A program made the position numbers and the translations under genes. The notes under the pieces are model-generated. The model was not told the DNA's origin and did not search any database. It worked only from the letters and a program-made list of their open reading frames with translations. A stretch of 64,000 nucleotides of DNA from Hypericum androsaemum (taxonomy: Eukaryota > Streptophyta > Magnoliopsida > Malpighiales > Hypericaceae), in the NCBI GenBank assembly GCA_963995505.1, contig OZ023181.1, forward strand, positions 9,916,221-9,980,220, written 5' to 3'. This document shows, one piece after another, positions 22,824-33,970 of this stretch (its first letter is position 1; every line of letters begins with the position of its first letter).

Positions 22824-23021
22824 CTAGCGGCGTGGCCGGGGCTCTCGCTTGATCCCGGCAATGGTCTCGGGGGCGAGGACCACCTCGAAGTCGCCATTCT
22901 GGACTGCCATTGGCCGGCCCCACCCAAAGTCATTGTCGAACATCAGGAACCGCGGGCAGCTCCCTATCGCAATCGCCGCCCCATCGAAGTTTTCGAGGTG
23001 GAAAACCGTCGGCTCTGCCTC
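22824..23021 (-). pseudogene. Captured BAHD acyltransferase C-terminal fragment
   Basis: On the minus strand this 65-codon frame reads EPTVFHLENFDGAA, then GSCPRFLMFDNDFGWGRP, then DFEVVLAPETIAGI before a TAG. DFGWG is the structural motif near the C-terminus of BAHD acyl-CoA-dependent acyltransferases, and the flanking spacing matches that family. About 20 residues normally found between the AVRSG-like block and the final LEVVLAPE-like strand are missing. The HXXXD catalytic motif lies upstream in BAHD enzymes and is absent here. The frame lies in the right arm of the Mutator-like element, so it is a transposon-borne gene piece and cannot encode an enzyme. Confidence 0.8.
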
Positions 23022-23414
23022 CTACTCCCTTACCAAACATTTTGTTGAATTTGGTTTAATGGGTCTGTGATCTTCGTGGTTTGTGTTTTGGTAAGGGTGA
23101 AATTCTTGATTTTAGGGGAAGAAGAAGAAGAAGAGAGAGAGAGGGAAGAGAGAGAGAGGGAAGAGAGAGAGGGAAGAGAGAAGGGGAGAGGGATGGGAAG
23201 GTCCGCGTAGCGCCACTTCATCACCGAGTGATGATGTGGCCTGTCCAGATAGTCGGTCAAAGTCCGGGCAGGTCGAGAAGGGCCCGGGCAGCTGCTCTTG
23301 GACCTAAGTGATGTAAATTGAATGAGGTTTGACTCGATTGATAAATTTTTTACTACAGAGTACTAAAATGATTTTCAGTAATACCACATGGTACTCATCT
23401 TCATTACGGTTTCC

Positions 23415-25949
23415 AAGGGGGACCCGTCTTCAAGCCCCTTTTAACGTGGTAGCGACTGGTGGACGCATGTGCTGTGGGCCCTGCAAAGTCCTTGAAGAGA
23501 CAAAAGTCATGGTGATCAGGTCAGGTCAGGATCACCAACACAGTCATTTAATTTTGCAGGAGAGTACTTTGGTGATATTGGTACTAGTGTAGTACGATTG
23601 TTCACGAGGGCGGATTTAGCGGGGATTATGTTAGCCTCTACCTATGTGATTTAAAGAGATATTAATTTACATATATATTGATGTTAATTTATTGTGATAT
23701 TTGTTTATATTTGTAGTGATATTGGTTTGCGTGTAAATTGATATTGGTTTGCCTGTGTAATTCTTACCTGGAAAAAGTTTTGTTTAGTCCTCACTCAATC
23801 CAATCTCTAGTGTTCTCACTTCCGAGTTTCGACTCCCAGGACAAGAATATTATATTTTTTATAATTAATTTTGAGTAAAATCTGTTCATTAGGAATTTTT
23901 CAATTTCTTAACTTCGGAGAAAGTATTAGTACAATTATTTCTCGGATCCATTTGTTTCGCTAAGAAAAAGAATATTTTCCCTGATAAGGAAAATAGGAAA
24001 AACTTAGGGTATGAAATATGAGAACTCATTTGTTGGATTTCGTTTCTATAAATCAAATGTAGCCCTAGTGGTTTTTTTCCTACCTACCCAATTTACCCTG
24101 CCCTCACGGCTATGATTCTGCTAGTACCTAACATGACAATTGGTCGTGGATTGCTTTAACGAGGAAAGCTGAGATTAATTGGTGTGTATGTGCTTGGCAA
24201 AACTCTAACCGGTTAGACCGGCTTGATTAGTGAGGTATGTTCGAGAAGGGGCCGGTTTCAGTTCTGTTGTAGTCTAGTAGCATAATTCAATTTTTTTAAA
24301 ACCGATCCGAAAGGCAAACCGGAATTCTTAAAATTTTTATTTCATCCGGTCTAACCGGTCAGACTATCGGTCAGACCAAAACTTCTATTTTTATATTAAT
24401 ATTACTAGATAAGATTTAATAAATTTAATTTAGCATAAAAATGATAAAAATATCAAATAAGGTATACCATGGGGTAAACAATGATGCACATAATTAATTA
24501 ACTAATTTTAGTTAAGGTGTGAGTCGCTTTATCATTTGTTCGATCAATTGCATTGTAAAACTATTTTAAAAATCAAGAGATTAACCATGTATTTTTTATA
24601 TTGTTGATTATGATTCAATTTATATTATTATTGAGAAAAAAAAGAAAAGAGAGGAAAGGAAGAAGTGAAGAGAGGAGAGGAGTGGAGAGGAATAAGAGAA
24701 GAGAAGAGTTTGTGTGTGTCTTCGGTTTCTTTTCTTGTTTCACTTGTTACCGGGAGGAAGAGAGATAGGGACGGAGCATGTGCTCCAATACCAAAAGTAC
24801 CATTGGTCTCCGGTAAGAAGACTCTCGTCTGTCTAATGAGAGGGCGCGCCCCACTACCCTAAAATCAACAGTCCAGATCTAAATTCGGATGGTGTTTTCA
24901 ACCCTATTACAGACACCTTTTACTCCCATCTGAGAAGGTGTGGAGATTTTCTTTTTCAGCAATTATGTGGTGTCTTTGGATTTATAGGAACCGAACCGAG
25001 CAAACTTTCAAGAAGACACGTGCAACTGAAAACTTCTTATACATTATATTCTCTATCATAGTGAAAAATGGATATGATCCGTGATCACTCTCTTTTGAAA
25101 CTCTTTTTAATCACGATTTATTTTTGTACTTGAAAAATCAGATGAACATGAATTTATATGGAACAATATACAAGAATTTGCTTATCAAAAAAGCAATGTT
25201 GGCGCAGGTTCTTTACGGATAATTACATCCGGTATATCGTAGCATAAAATACAAATGCTATACTATCCCAATTTTAAACATTATAACTGAACCAGGAACT
25301 ACTAGAACTCAGGAACTTGCTAACTTAGTTTATAAGACTAAATAATACTCTACTTTTTTCGAAAAACTAAATAATAATCTACTTTAGATAACTAGTTGTC
25401 ACTAAATATTATAGTGGAATAGTGGATGCTCGAGAGTTACAGTAAATAATAATACTCTCGCAGCAAAAAAAATTTTATGATGCTAAAATTATTTAAGCAT
25501 TACTAGCTCGCATCAGGAGTGAATTTAATATTATAATTAATGAGTATCAACGAGATTCAAGAAAACACATTAGGGTCTAGGTCTAGTGCAGTGTGCTTGC
25601 TCTGTTCCAGTATTGCTTGTAAATCCAAAAAACATTAAGCACGCTTTTTCTAATGAGAGTTTCCAATATGATTTTATTTCGATAGAATTTTAACAAGGGT
25701 AGATACAACCTTGTAATACTAATAATTTAATACTTAGGAACGGTAAAAAATGAAATTCAAGAAAATAAATAAATGTGATTAACAGGTTCCTCATAATTGT
25801 ATACACATGATAATCACATTGATCTCCGTTGCTTATATTCTTCGCTCTTGATGATCCACAACACGATAATATGTGTCCTTAATTAGAATTTAATTATAAT
25901 GGCCACCTGCCCACGCCATCTCCTCTCTTTATGAAGGAGCTCCTTTAGT
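23415..25949. other. AT-rich intergenic DNA
   Basis: No gene can be supported. About 24195-24390 contains inverted ACCGGTTAGACCGG and CCGGTCTAACCGGT blocks of a probable MITE. The stretch 24637-24710 is a purine-rich low-complexity tract. Short frames here lack any family resemblance. Confidence 0.5.
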
Positions 25950-26838
25950 TAGAGATGTGGATTGGTAGGGTATGATAGAGTATAGGTAAGACCCTATTCA
26001 TATCCTAGTCTAGAGAGTTGGACCCATATTTTATCCTCGACCTTTAAAAAGTTTGATTATTAGACTTATACACTTACCCTTATCCTCAAGGTTCGTAAGG
26101 TCTGCTGGGTTCGCAGAAATTCGACCCTTGAATTAAATGCAAGATAGAAAATTACTTATATCGATAAATATAAATAGCTAAAAAGACATAAAAGGAGACG
26201 GATCACAACTTAATCAAGCTTTGAGGTTCCAAATGCATAAGCAACTAAATAAACATAAAAAGCTTACAGGTTCCATTATTTTTTTTAAAGAAGATAGAAA
26301 GTGACTCGTGTCGATAAATGTAAACAAAATTTTTGAGATAGTAGCGTCTCAGCTAGAACTCCAAGCAAAAAGGAGGCAGATCACAACTTAATAAGCTTTG
26401 AGGTTCCATTCTTCAAGATGTCTTCAAGCTGGTTCCATAAGACAATAATAATATAATAAATATGTGAAGATTAGGATCTAATTAGGATCTATTTAAGGTA
26501 TAATTAGGGTAGGGTCTAAACTAGGGTAAAAGGGTAATGGTAGGGTAGAAATTCATAGGATTCATACCATACCCTAGACCCCACCTCTAAAAGTGGACCC
26601 ATACTCATACTCATACCCTATCCTAGACCCAGTCAAAGTCAACATACCCTTGACTCACAGGGTAAGGGTAGGGTAGAAATTCATAGGATTCATACCATAC
26701 CCTAGACCCCACCTCTAAAAGTGGACCCATACTCATACTCATACCGTATCCTAGACCCAGTCAAAGTCAACATACCCTTGACTCACAAGGTAAGAGTAGG
26801 GTCCGACCCACGAAGTATGAGTATTTCTGCCATCCCTA
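25950..26838. mobile_element. Non-autonomous hAT-type element with internal 128-bp tandem repeat
   Basis: Ends read TAGAGATGTGG and, inverted, TAGGGATGGCAG. Flanks CCTTTAGT (25942-25949) and CCTTTATT (26839-26846) match at seven of eight bases. The interior has many GGGTAGGGT and TACCCTACCC blocks in both orientations. Related sequence occurs at about 15640-15740 and 27740-27860. There is no transposase. Confidence 0.65.
26543..26798 (+). repeat. Two tandem 128-bp units
   Basis: Unit 1 (26543-26670) and unit 2 (26671-26798) both start GGGTAGAAATTCATAGGATT and differ at only a few positions, so the duplication is young compared with the surrounding element. Confidence 0.92.
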
Positions 26839-26847
26839 CCTTTATTC

Positions 26848-26979
26848 CTTGCTTTTTGGCCTAAAAGTTAATAACGCATGATCCGATCTTTTCCACTAAA
26901 AAAGGATTTTAATCTTGCTTTTTGGCCTAAAAGTTAATAACGCATGATCCGATCTTTTCCACTAAAAAAGGATTTTAAT
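26848..26979 (+). repeat. Two tandem 66-bp units
   Basis: Units 26848-26913 and 26914-26979 both start CTTGCTTTTTGGCC and end GGATTTTAAT. They are identical by eye. They lie ten bases outside the hAT-type element. Confidence 0.93.
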
Positions 26980-28065
26980 TTTGTATGATACTTTCTAGGT
27001 GTATGCGTTAGAACTTTTTTTGTATGTTATTGAGTATTTCCATGGAGGTAACACATAGGGAGGCCTGTTCCACTTTCTTCACACAAAGAATACTAAATGC
27101 GGCCACTAACACTTTGAACATAATATCGGATTTGGCCTTTTGCTTTTGTACATGTTGCTTCGTCTTTTCTGTTCCTTTTTTATTGTCAATTATTATCCCC
27201 CCTTTCTTTAAACGTTTTGGCTGTTGGATTGCATGAACGCTACTTTACTTTGGCTGTTGGAAAATTATTATCCCACCCCTTTTTTATACCAAACAAATAT
27301 TAGTATACTCAAAAGTTATAATTTTATGAAGTGACAATTTTACAAGTGTTATTTAGTTATACCCAATGGTTTGGTTTTACTAAGTAATAATTTTATGACG
27401 ACCGTTATGTCGAAGAATGACTTAAAATTGGGAGACTGCCGTCCACCACGTATATTGGCACACGTTATATAACACTCTCAAGATTTTTTTAGTCAATGTT
27501 ATTAACCATAGGGATTAACATATATGTTAAGATAATACTTAGATTCATTCAAATTAATATATAAATATTATATTTTTCATAAACTCTAAAATTTTATATA
27601 ACACCGTTACAAAAAGGTCAAGCTTTTTCATTGAGCTTAAAATCAAATATTTGTATTTTATATTGTTGAGTGTCAAAATAAAGATAAAGTACATCTTTTT
27701 AATTGTCTACACTAAAATGTTAAAAAAATTTGTAAGTTAATGGATAGGGTATGAATTTTGTATTGAACCGTGAGACTCACGGTATGGATCCTTATCTTAG
27801 GACGCAAGGTAGGGTCTGGGTCCTACCTCTAAATCGAGGGACTCTTACCATACCATATCCATTGTCACTCTTAACTCTAACCATGAGGATGTACTCAAAC
27901 AACACAACTCATCAAAAGATACTTATCTTTTTCTTCGTGGATGTAGATAATTTTCCAAACCATGTAAATCTATTGCATTTTTGTTTTCTTGCTTATACCA
28001 TAATTTTTGCCAGACATCTATACCTCTAAATGTGGTTATTTTTGCAACAATTGATAAAATATATT
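26980..28065. other. AT-rich intergenic DNA
   Basis: No gene supported. About 27740-27870 resembles the GGGTAGGGT-rich hAT-type sequence at 25950-26838. Confidence 0.45.
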
Positions 28066-28071
28066 TTTATG

Positions 28072-28735
28072 GAGATGGCAAGTGTTGCCATGAAGATTGA
28101 CATGATGAATTTCGACAGTGTTAATTTTATTTTATGGAAAAGGCGTGTCAAAGATCTTTTGGTTCAACAAGGAATAGTCTACGCACTCTCGGACAAGAAG
28201 GCCAATAAGAATGATGATGAAGATTGGCATCAGTTGGAGGCTGAGGCGGTGAAGAGGATTCGCTTGTGCTTGACGAATGACGTGATTTATCAAGTCATGA
28301 ATAAGGAGACATCGGCTGCAGTATGGAATAAATAGGAAGGTCTTGATATGTCAAAATCTTTGTTAAACAAATTTATCTTAAGCAAAAGTTGTATGAACTT
28401 AAGATAGCAGATGGCACAGATTTGAGTCAACACATCAACATATTTAATTAGATTATCGCTGATTTGACTAGGGTATGTGTAGTTGGATGATGAAGACAAG
28501 ACGTTAATGTCATTAAATTTTCTACCAAATTCTGCAATCTACGAACCCTAAGATGGGAAAATTAGTGATGAAGGAAAATGGCTAGTTGTGAAGGATAATC
28601 AAGATCGTTGGAGGAGTGAGAGAAGGGAAGGACAAGAAGTCTCGCGCAAAGTCAAGAAAATACAACGACAATGGTTACAAGTGCGAAATCAAAGGACACA
28701 TGTACTACTTTAAAAATAATGGGGACCGTGATATT
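28072..28735 (+). pseudogene. Isolated Ty1/copia gag fragment
   Basis: The plus strand encodes a copia gag N-terminus (MKIDMMNFDSVNFILWKRRV, then VQQGIVYAL, then RIRLCLTNDVIYQVMNKETSAAVWNK) up to a TAG at 28333. Broken frames continue to a degenerate zinc knuckle near 28675-28715 (YKCEIKGHMYYF, last Cys missing). No LTR, protease, integrase or RT is adjacent. It is a gag-only relic, on the opposite strand from the window's other copia remnants. Confidence 0.8.
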
Positions 28736-28740
28736 GTACC

Positions 28741-29539
28741 TTGCGGTTTAGTATAGGGGCCTTTCCCTTCTTTCCGAATGTAATTCTCTCTTTTTGTAGT
28801 CTTAGTTTCTCATTCGAGGTACCAAGTAATAATTAGTAATTAGATGCCATCCGGCGGATCCGAGGGAATCGATCTTCAGATATATATATGGTCCAACTGA
28901 CAAATATATGACAGATCAAACTTATTTAATGTAATTATTAATCAGAAGATGAAAGAGTGATTTTTCATAAGTATATTTTTACGCTAAATTACACCTACTA
29001 CGAATTAAACCCTAAATTTTTGTTAATTCATCTCTACGCCTAGTACAATTAGGCCAAATAATTTTTAGCAATCAAAGAGTGATATAACATATTTATGATA
29101 GTGATATAACATTTGTGTATACTTTATGGACATTAGTTTGCCACGTACTATAACTTCTAGATGATATCAATAGTATAATCAGAAGATCAAAGAGCTATAC
29201 AATTGGGTCATGCTAAGATTAACCATCTTCTCTATTATATAATCAGTACTGCAAATCATAAAGCAGATTACTTTCAAGACAGGTCTCCATCTAAAGAAGA
29301 TGTATGAAGTATAACAATTCATGGGAAAATGCCGAATTTTGGAGCTGGTCATAAGAACATTCGTATATCATTTATATGAGATTTTGGAATAAGATATTAT
29401 TTTTTAAATATTCGATTAATTATTGTAAACGTTGGAGGTCTTTTATGAATGTTATTATTTTGCTCTAAAAAACATCATTGTTAAAACATACTAAGCATGC
29501 GTGACTTGGTATTTTGTTATCACACAAATATTAGGGTAA
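28741..29539. other. AT-rich intergenic DNA
   Basis: No gene or well-bounded element seen. A short direct repeat AGTGATATAACAT occurs near 29080-29115. Confidence 0.45.
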
Positions 29540-30149
29540 ATTACCCTCAGGTCACTGTAGTATAGTCAAATAGATAATTTGGTCCAAATATTTCAAAAAT
29601 GTATGCAACCGTCCCTGTAGTCTGGTTTTATTGTACTCTCGAGTCCCTTGCTTACATCGTTGGTCATTTTGTTATTATTTTTTCTTTAAAATAACTTTTA
29701 TACCCCCTGCATAAATCGTCTCCGCCCATTTACACCCAGCCACCATGCCGCCGTTGACAAAATCCCTTAATCAATTTTGACTTGGGGTCGTTAGTGCCCT
29801 TCAAGATGCCGTCTGGGTCCCCTTTAGATTGGCAATCAAGGCGCTACGGTCCGCTGCCGCCACTCCTGAAAACTCCAAGACCGTGGGAACTTCCACTCCC
29901 GACAACGCTTAGTCTAGGAAAGGGACACCGATGAGGCCGGATAAGGCCAAGGCCATGGGGCTGTTTCTGTTCTCATTGTTCAACTGTACGCCCATAGATA
30001 TAAACCTGAGAGATTAAAGCGAGGAGGAAACCAGGATAATTAAGAGAGGACGCGGCCAACAATGGGGTATTTGGCAAGGAACTTGGTCTCCCAGTCGGGC
30101 GAGGATGAAGAAGTCTTTGTCAGAGAGGTCGGGGGGGATTAGATTTCTA
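29540..30149. mobile_element. Possible Mutator-like arm carrying GC-rich captured sequence
   Basis: The left part (GTAAATTACCCTCAGGTCACTG from about 29543) resembles Mutator-type termini like the one at 15027. It is followed by a sharp switch at about 29730 to GC-rich DNA with a MAPR-like gene end. No matching right terminal repeat was found before the LTR-like sequence at 30164, so the element is either truncated or misassigned. Confidence 0.35.
30040..30132 (-). pseudogene. Fragment of a MAPR (cytochrome b5-like steroid-binding) gene, C-terminal end
   Basis: On the minus strand one frame reads DLSDKDFFIL and, after a frameshift, a second reads DWETKFLAKYPIVGRVLS and stops. This matches the C-terminus of plant membrane-associated progesterone-binding proteins, a TEKE-x-NTLNDWETKF-x-AKYPVVGRV-type ending recalled from family knowledge. 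Only about 30 codons are present, the frame is broken, and the heme-binding core is absent. It is a gene scrap, probably transposon-carried. Confidence 0.5.
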
Positions 30150-30163
30150 ACAATTTTCTAAAC

Positions 30164-30898
30164 TATTTCGGTACTTACTCTATTAGCATGAACGAGAGTG
30201 GAGATAGAGATATTCGGCACCAGATGTATAGTTGTTCGGTTCGAGTCCACTTGAGCCTACGTCAACTCTCCAACAGTTCTCTCACCTTTTTATTACTTTG
30301 AACAAAAATAACAAGAGTACAGCATAAGTTTTCACGATTCACTTGCAACCTTTACAATCACTAGCTTTGTCGGACTTGGCTAGTCACCAGCTTTCTAAAT
30401 TTGCAGGCTATCTAAAAACTTTTCAATTGTTGCTTTCACAAGTACTTCTCAGCACTTCACTCCAAAGTCGAGCAAGTATTCTAAGACAATAATTTTCTAT
30501 TATCACTCTTTGTCTTAGCACGGTGATCTCAGCTTTCTCTCTTTTTAGATGTGTGAGTTTACCTCTTTTCTTGATTTCCATCTTTGAATTTGATCCCATA
30601 GAGAGTTCTTCTTTCGTCTTCATCTTTGTCATCTATTTATAGGATTGCCATAGCTTCTTCTTTAGACTTCAGCTTGCTCACCAAGCAATGATTCAAACTG
30701 CATAAGTCCACGTCCGAAATGTAGCCGTTGGAGGGAAAGCCTTCATTGGTTACCTAAGTAGCCAACACTTCTTCTTCCTAGCTTGACATGAGTTGACTTC
30801 GTGGATGAAGTTGATTAGATCCATAAAATATCTGTACAACAAAGACAAAACAAAAACTTTCAATTTCCTGTATTGTATCGGGTTATGTTAGTATAACA
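30164..30898 (-). mobile_element. Probable solo LTR (copia-type)
   Basis: On the minus strand the segment starts TGTTATACTAAC at 30898 and has a TATA-like CCTATAAATAGATG near 30640. It ends near 30164 as CCGAAATA, where CA would be expected. Flanks TAAAC at 30159-30163 and 30899-30903 match exactly. No internal retroelement domain is attached. The imperfect terminal dinucleotide keeps confidence moderate. Confidence 0.5.
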
Positions 30899-31977
30899 TA
30901 AACCAGCATTTAATCAAATGTATGCCGAACAATAGAGTGAATCTTCTTGGGAAGATTTTCATCAATATGGACTACCGAAATGATTATAAAACTCTTCCCA
31001 ATGTTAATCCTCTTTATGCATAGAAGAAGGCTTAATCCAACAAGCATTCAAGCTTAGCGAGGGCACTTATACGATGAACAAAAGCCTTAATCATCTAGAT
31101 CTAGGCAATATTCAAATTTGAACTAGCCCTTAGGATAATCATCAAGTCAGCAGGTCATATCAAGTCTGACTTAACTAAATTATGTAAGCCAATGACTTGA
31201 ATTGGACTTAAGAAATATCTAATACCTAAAGTCACAAAACTGATTTTGTTTAGTTCGATTTTCAAATTCTACCTACCTTGGGGAATGAGGAATCAGTTGA
31301 AAGGTAAGTTTATGACTTCGAGTGCAAATAAACCAAGTCTGATAAATAAGCCACTGCCTAGCTTAATTAGTAAGACAAGACAAAGCTTATGACCGATCTC
31401 CTGATAAGTGCAAAAAAGTGTATAAAAGTTATTTCACATAAAAAAATGATCGATGACGTTGATGACGGACCCGAGAGTATAATAAAACTAAACAATGGGA
31501 GACGGCTACATACATTTCTGAAATATATGAACCAAATCTTCTATTTAACTGTACTACTAGAACCCGAGGGTAACCCTAAAAAATATTCATCAAGTACGAG
31601 TCTCCTGAAACAATTACATAATAAATTTAAAAAATCTTGTCTTTTGAAGCAATTTTTCATGATAGCTAAATCAATTAGTCAGTTAAATATTGGGGAAAAA
31701 ATTCATAGGTCCTTAAATAAATAAATATATATATTTATATATTTATATTTTTCCATGTGGTTTAAAACGATAATACGAATCCAACTTTTTTGAAATTTTA
31801 TTACTTCCTAGTCTCGGGCAGCTCTGCCCGAAGTTGCTCATTCATCTGGATTTTTATGTCAGCTTTCCGTGTCCAAGTAGCATGCCAAGTTGGGTCACTA
31901 GATGATGACATGTCATTGAGTAAATTGCCAAAATATTCGTAGTTTTTAAAAACTTTTCCAAAAAGCCCCCATTAGGG
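30899..31977. other. AT-rich intergenic DNA
   Basis: No gene supported. Short unrelated frames occur, and a TATATA-rich stretch lies at about 31722-31750. Confidence 0.45.
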
Positions 31978-32541
31978 CTGAGCGTGAACCCGAAAAAACC
32001 CGAACCCCCGACTACACCGAAGCACCGACTGGTGTCGTGGGTTGATATTTGGGTTAAACCTGTAACTTCGGTGTAACATCGGTGTTAGTTTTTAACCAAC
32101 TCAACCGACCGATACACCGACCCTCTCCCTCTTTCCCTCCCCTTTCTCCCCTCCTCTCCCTCCTGACCTCCATTCCTTCCTCGTCTCCCGACCTCCCTCC
32201 CCTCCTATCCCTCCCGACCTTCCTCCTCTCCCCCGATCTCCAACCCTCCCTCCTCTCCTCCCTCCCTTCCCTCCTCTCCTCTCCATCCCGACCTCTACCC
32301 GTCCCTCCTCTCCTGTCCCTCCCGACCTCCACCCCTCCCTCCTCTCCTCTCCCTCCCGACCTCCATCCCTCCCTCCTCTCCTCTCCCTCCTTTCCCTCCT
32401 CTCCTCTCCCTCCCAACCTCCCACAGCCACCGCGCCACCACAACGACCCCTTCTTGATTCGCCGCTCCTCTTCCTTTCTCTCTTTTTCGTCTTCACTCTT
32501 CAATAGAATCCTAAAATCCCAATAGTCGGTGAACACCCCAT
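31978..32541. mobile_element. Possible hAT-type element built around a polypyrimidine array
   Basis: Left end TAGGGCTGAGCGTGAACCC and inverted right end TGGGGTGTTCACCGACTAT resemble the TAGGGGTGTTCA ends of plant hAT-type elements. No 8-bp duplication could be confirmed. It abuts the truncated copia B at 32541. Confidence 0.4.
32115..32430 (+). repeat. Polypyrimidine minisatellite-like array (about 315 bp)
   Basis: The tract is almost pure C/T with imperfect tandem copies of CTCCCTCCCGACCTCCAYCC and CCTCCTCTCCTCTCC. The Arg/Gly/Glu-rich frames on the minus strand and Ser/Pro/Leu-rich frame on the plus strand result from composition. Confidence 0.85.
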
Positions 32542-32566
32542 ATCCGCATCACAATACCCTAAAAGT

Positions 32567-33890
32567 TCACATCTTTGCCCTCAAAACACGGGGCTTCTCA
32601 GTAGTACCTCTCATGTTAGCAAAGATCCACTTCAATGCGACCAAATATTGCTCACCTGGATTACTCATGAACTTGCTCACCACTCCCACTGCACATGCTA
32701 TGTCTAGCCTCGTGCAAACCATAACATACGTCAAGCTACCCACTGCCGATGCATAAGGAGTCTTCTCCATTTGAACCTTCTTTGCCTCACTCTTAGGCGA
32801 GTCCTTCTTGTATAGCTTAAAGTGTCCACCTAAAGGAGTTAACTTGGGCTTGGCCTTTTGTATGTTGAACCTTTTCAACACCTTCTCAATATACTCAGCC
32901 TGTGAGAGAAGCAGCTTCCCTACTGCCTTGTTCCTCTTAATACTCATCCCAAGGATTTGCTTAGCCTTTCCCAAGTCTTTTAAAGCAAACCTCTAAGACA
33001 ATTTCTTCTTCACTTTGCTCACTTCCCAAGCACTAGAGCCTACTATCAGCATGTCATCAACATAAAGTCGGAGGATGATACAGATCTTGTCAAAACTTTT
33101 GAATTAGCAACAATGGTCCACCTCACAACACATGAACTCAATCTCATGCATGAATTCATCAAACTTATTGTACCACTGGCTTGGAGCTTACTTCAACCCA
33201 TACCAGCTCTTCCTTAACCTACACAAAAGCTCACTATTACTATCCGACAAGTACTCCTCCAATTGTACCATGTAGATCTCCTCATCTAGATCACCATAGA
33301 GAAAGGCTGTCTTCACATCCAACTACTCCAACATCAGATTTTTCGAAGCCACCATACTCAACACCATAAAAATAGTGGTAAGCTTCACCACGAAAGTGAA
33401 AACGTCGATAAAATCAATACTGTATTTCTGCTGAAATCTCTTGACAATGAGTCTTGCCTTGTAACACTTGGTGCCGTCCGCCTCTTGCTTAATCCTATAC
33501 ACCCACTTATTTTGCAGTGCCTTCTTACCTTTTGGAAGTTGGACTAGTTCCGAAGTCCATTTACTCCGCAATGACTCCATCTCGTCATCCATCGCAACCT
33601 TCCACTTGCCCACTTGTCCGCTCTCCTAGATCTCTGCAAAATCCTCAGGTTCTCCACCATCAGTCAATAAGAGATAAAAATTAGCTGGCAAATATCTATA
33701 TGGAGACCCACGTTGTCTAGTGGATCTCCTCACCAGAACTACTGGCGGTGGAGAACTTAGTCCCGCTTCCTCCTCGACCTTCTGGCCATCTCGTACCTTC
33801 TTGCTCCCACCCGAGTTTGAGATGTATAACTCGACCACCTCACTTCTAGAACCCACCTCATCGAATACACTCTCCATGTCCTTGTATAAT
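32567..33890 (-). pseudogene. Copia B reverse transcriptase and linker
   Basis: Frames include WVYRIKQEADGTKCYKARL (33500), the LDVKTAFL-like start of the RT core in broken form (33320), a YVDD-region relic near 33050, and SQAEYIEKVLKRFN, YASAVGSLTYVMVCTRLD and SNPGEQYLVALKWI (32900-32640). The linker has the usual PLRRSTRQR-type basic block (VLVRRSTRQRGSPYRYLP). At least five interruptions are present. Confidence 0.88.
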
Positions 33891-33970
33891 ACCTTTTTGT
33901 TGAATATGACATCTCGGCTTCAAATAACCTTGCGGTTCTTCTCATCCCAAAACTTGAAACTGAAATCATC

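Larger units (their letters stand above)
16922..23414. mobile_element. Mutator-like element with long TIRs, carrying host-gene fragments and hosting a copia element
   Basis: The left end (16922 to about 17165) and the inverted right end (about 23190-23414) match over more than 200 bp, including ATCAATCGAGTCAAAC, GGCAGCTGC, TTCTCGACCTG and ATCTGGACAGGCCACATCAT. After the copia insertion (17525-22721) is discounted, the interior is about 0.9 kb of GC-rich sequence that includes a BAHD acyltransferase fragment and an unrecognised open frame. There is no transposase, so this is Pack-MULE organisation. No clear 9-bp duplication was found, so the outermost bases are approximate. Confidence 0.75.

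Noticed and set aside
32054..32536. Long open frames on both strands, 131-160 codons
   Set aside because: They follow from the polypyrimidine tract, which rarely forms stop codons. The products are low-complexity Arg/Gly/Glu or Ser/Pro/Leu strings.
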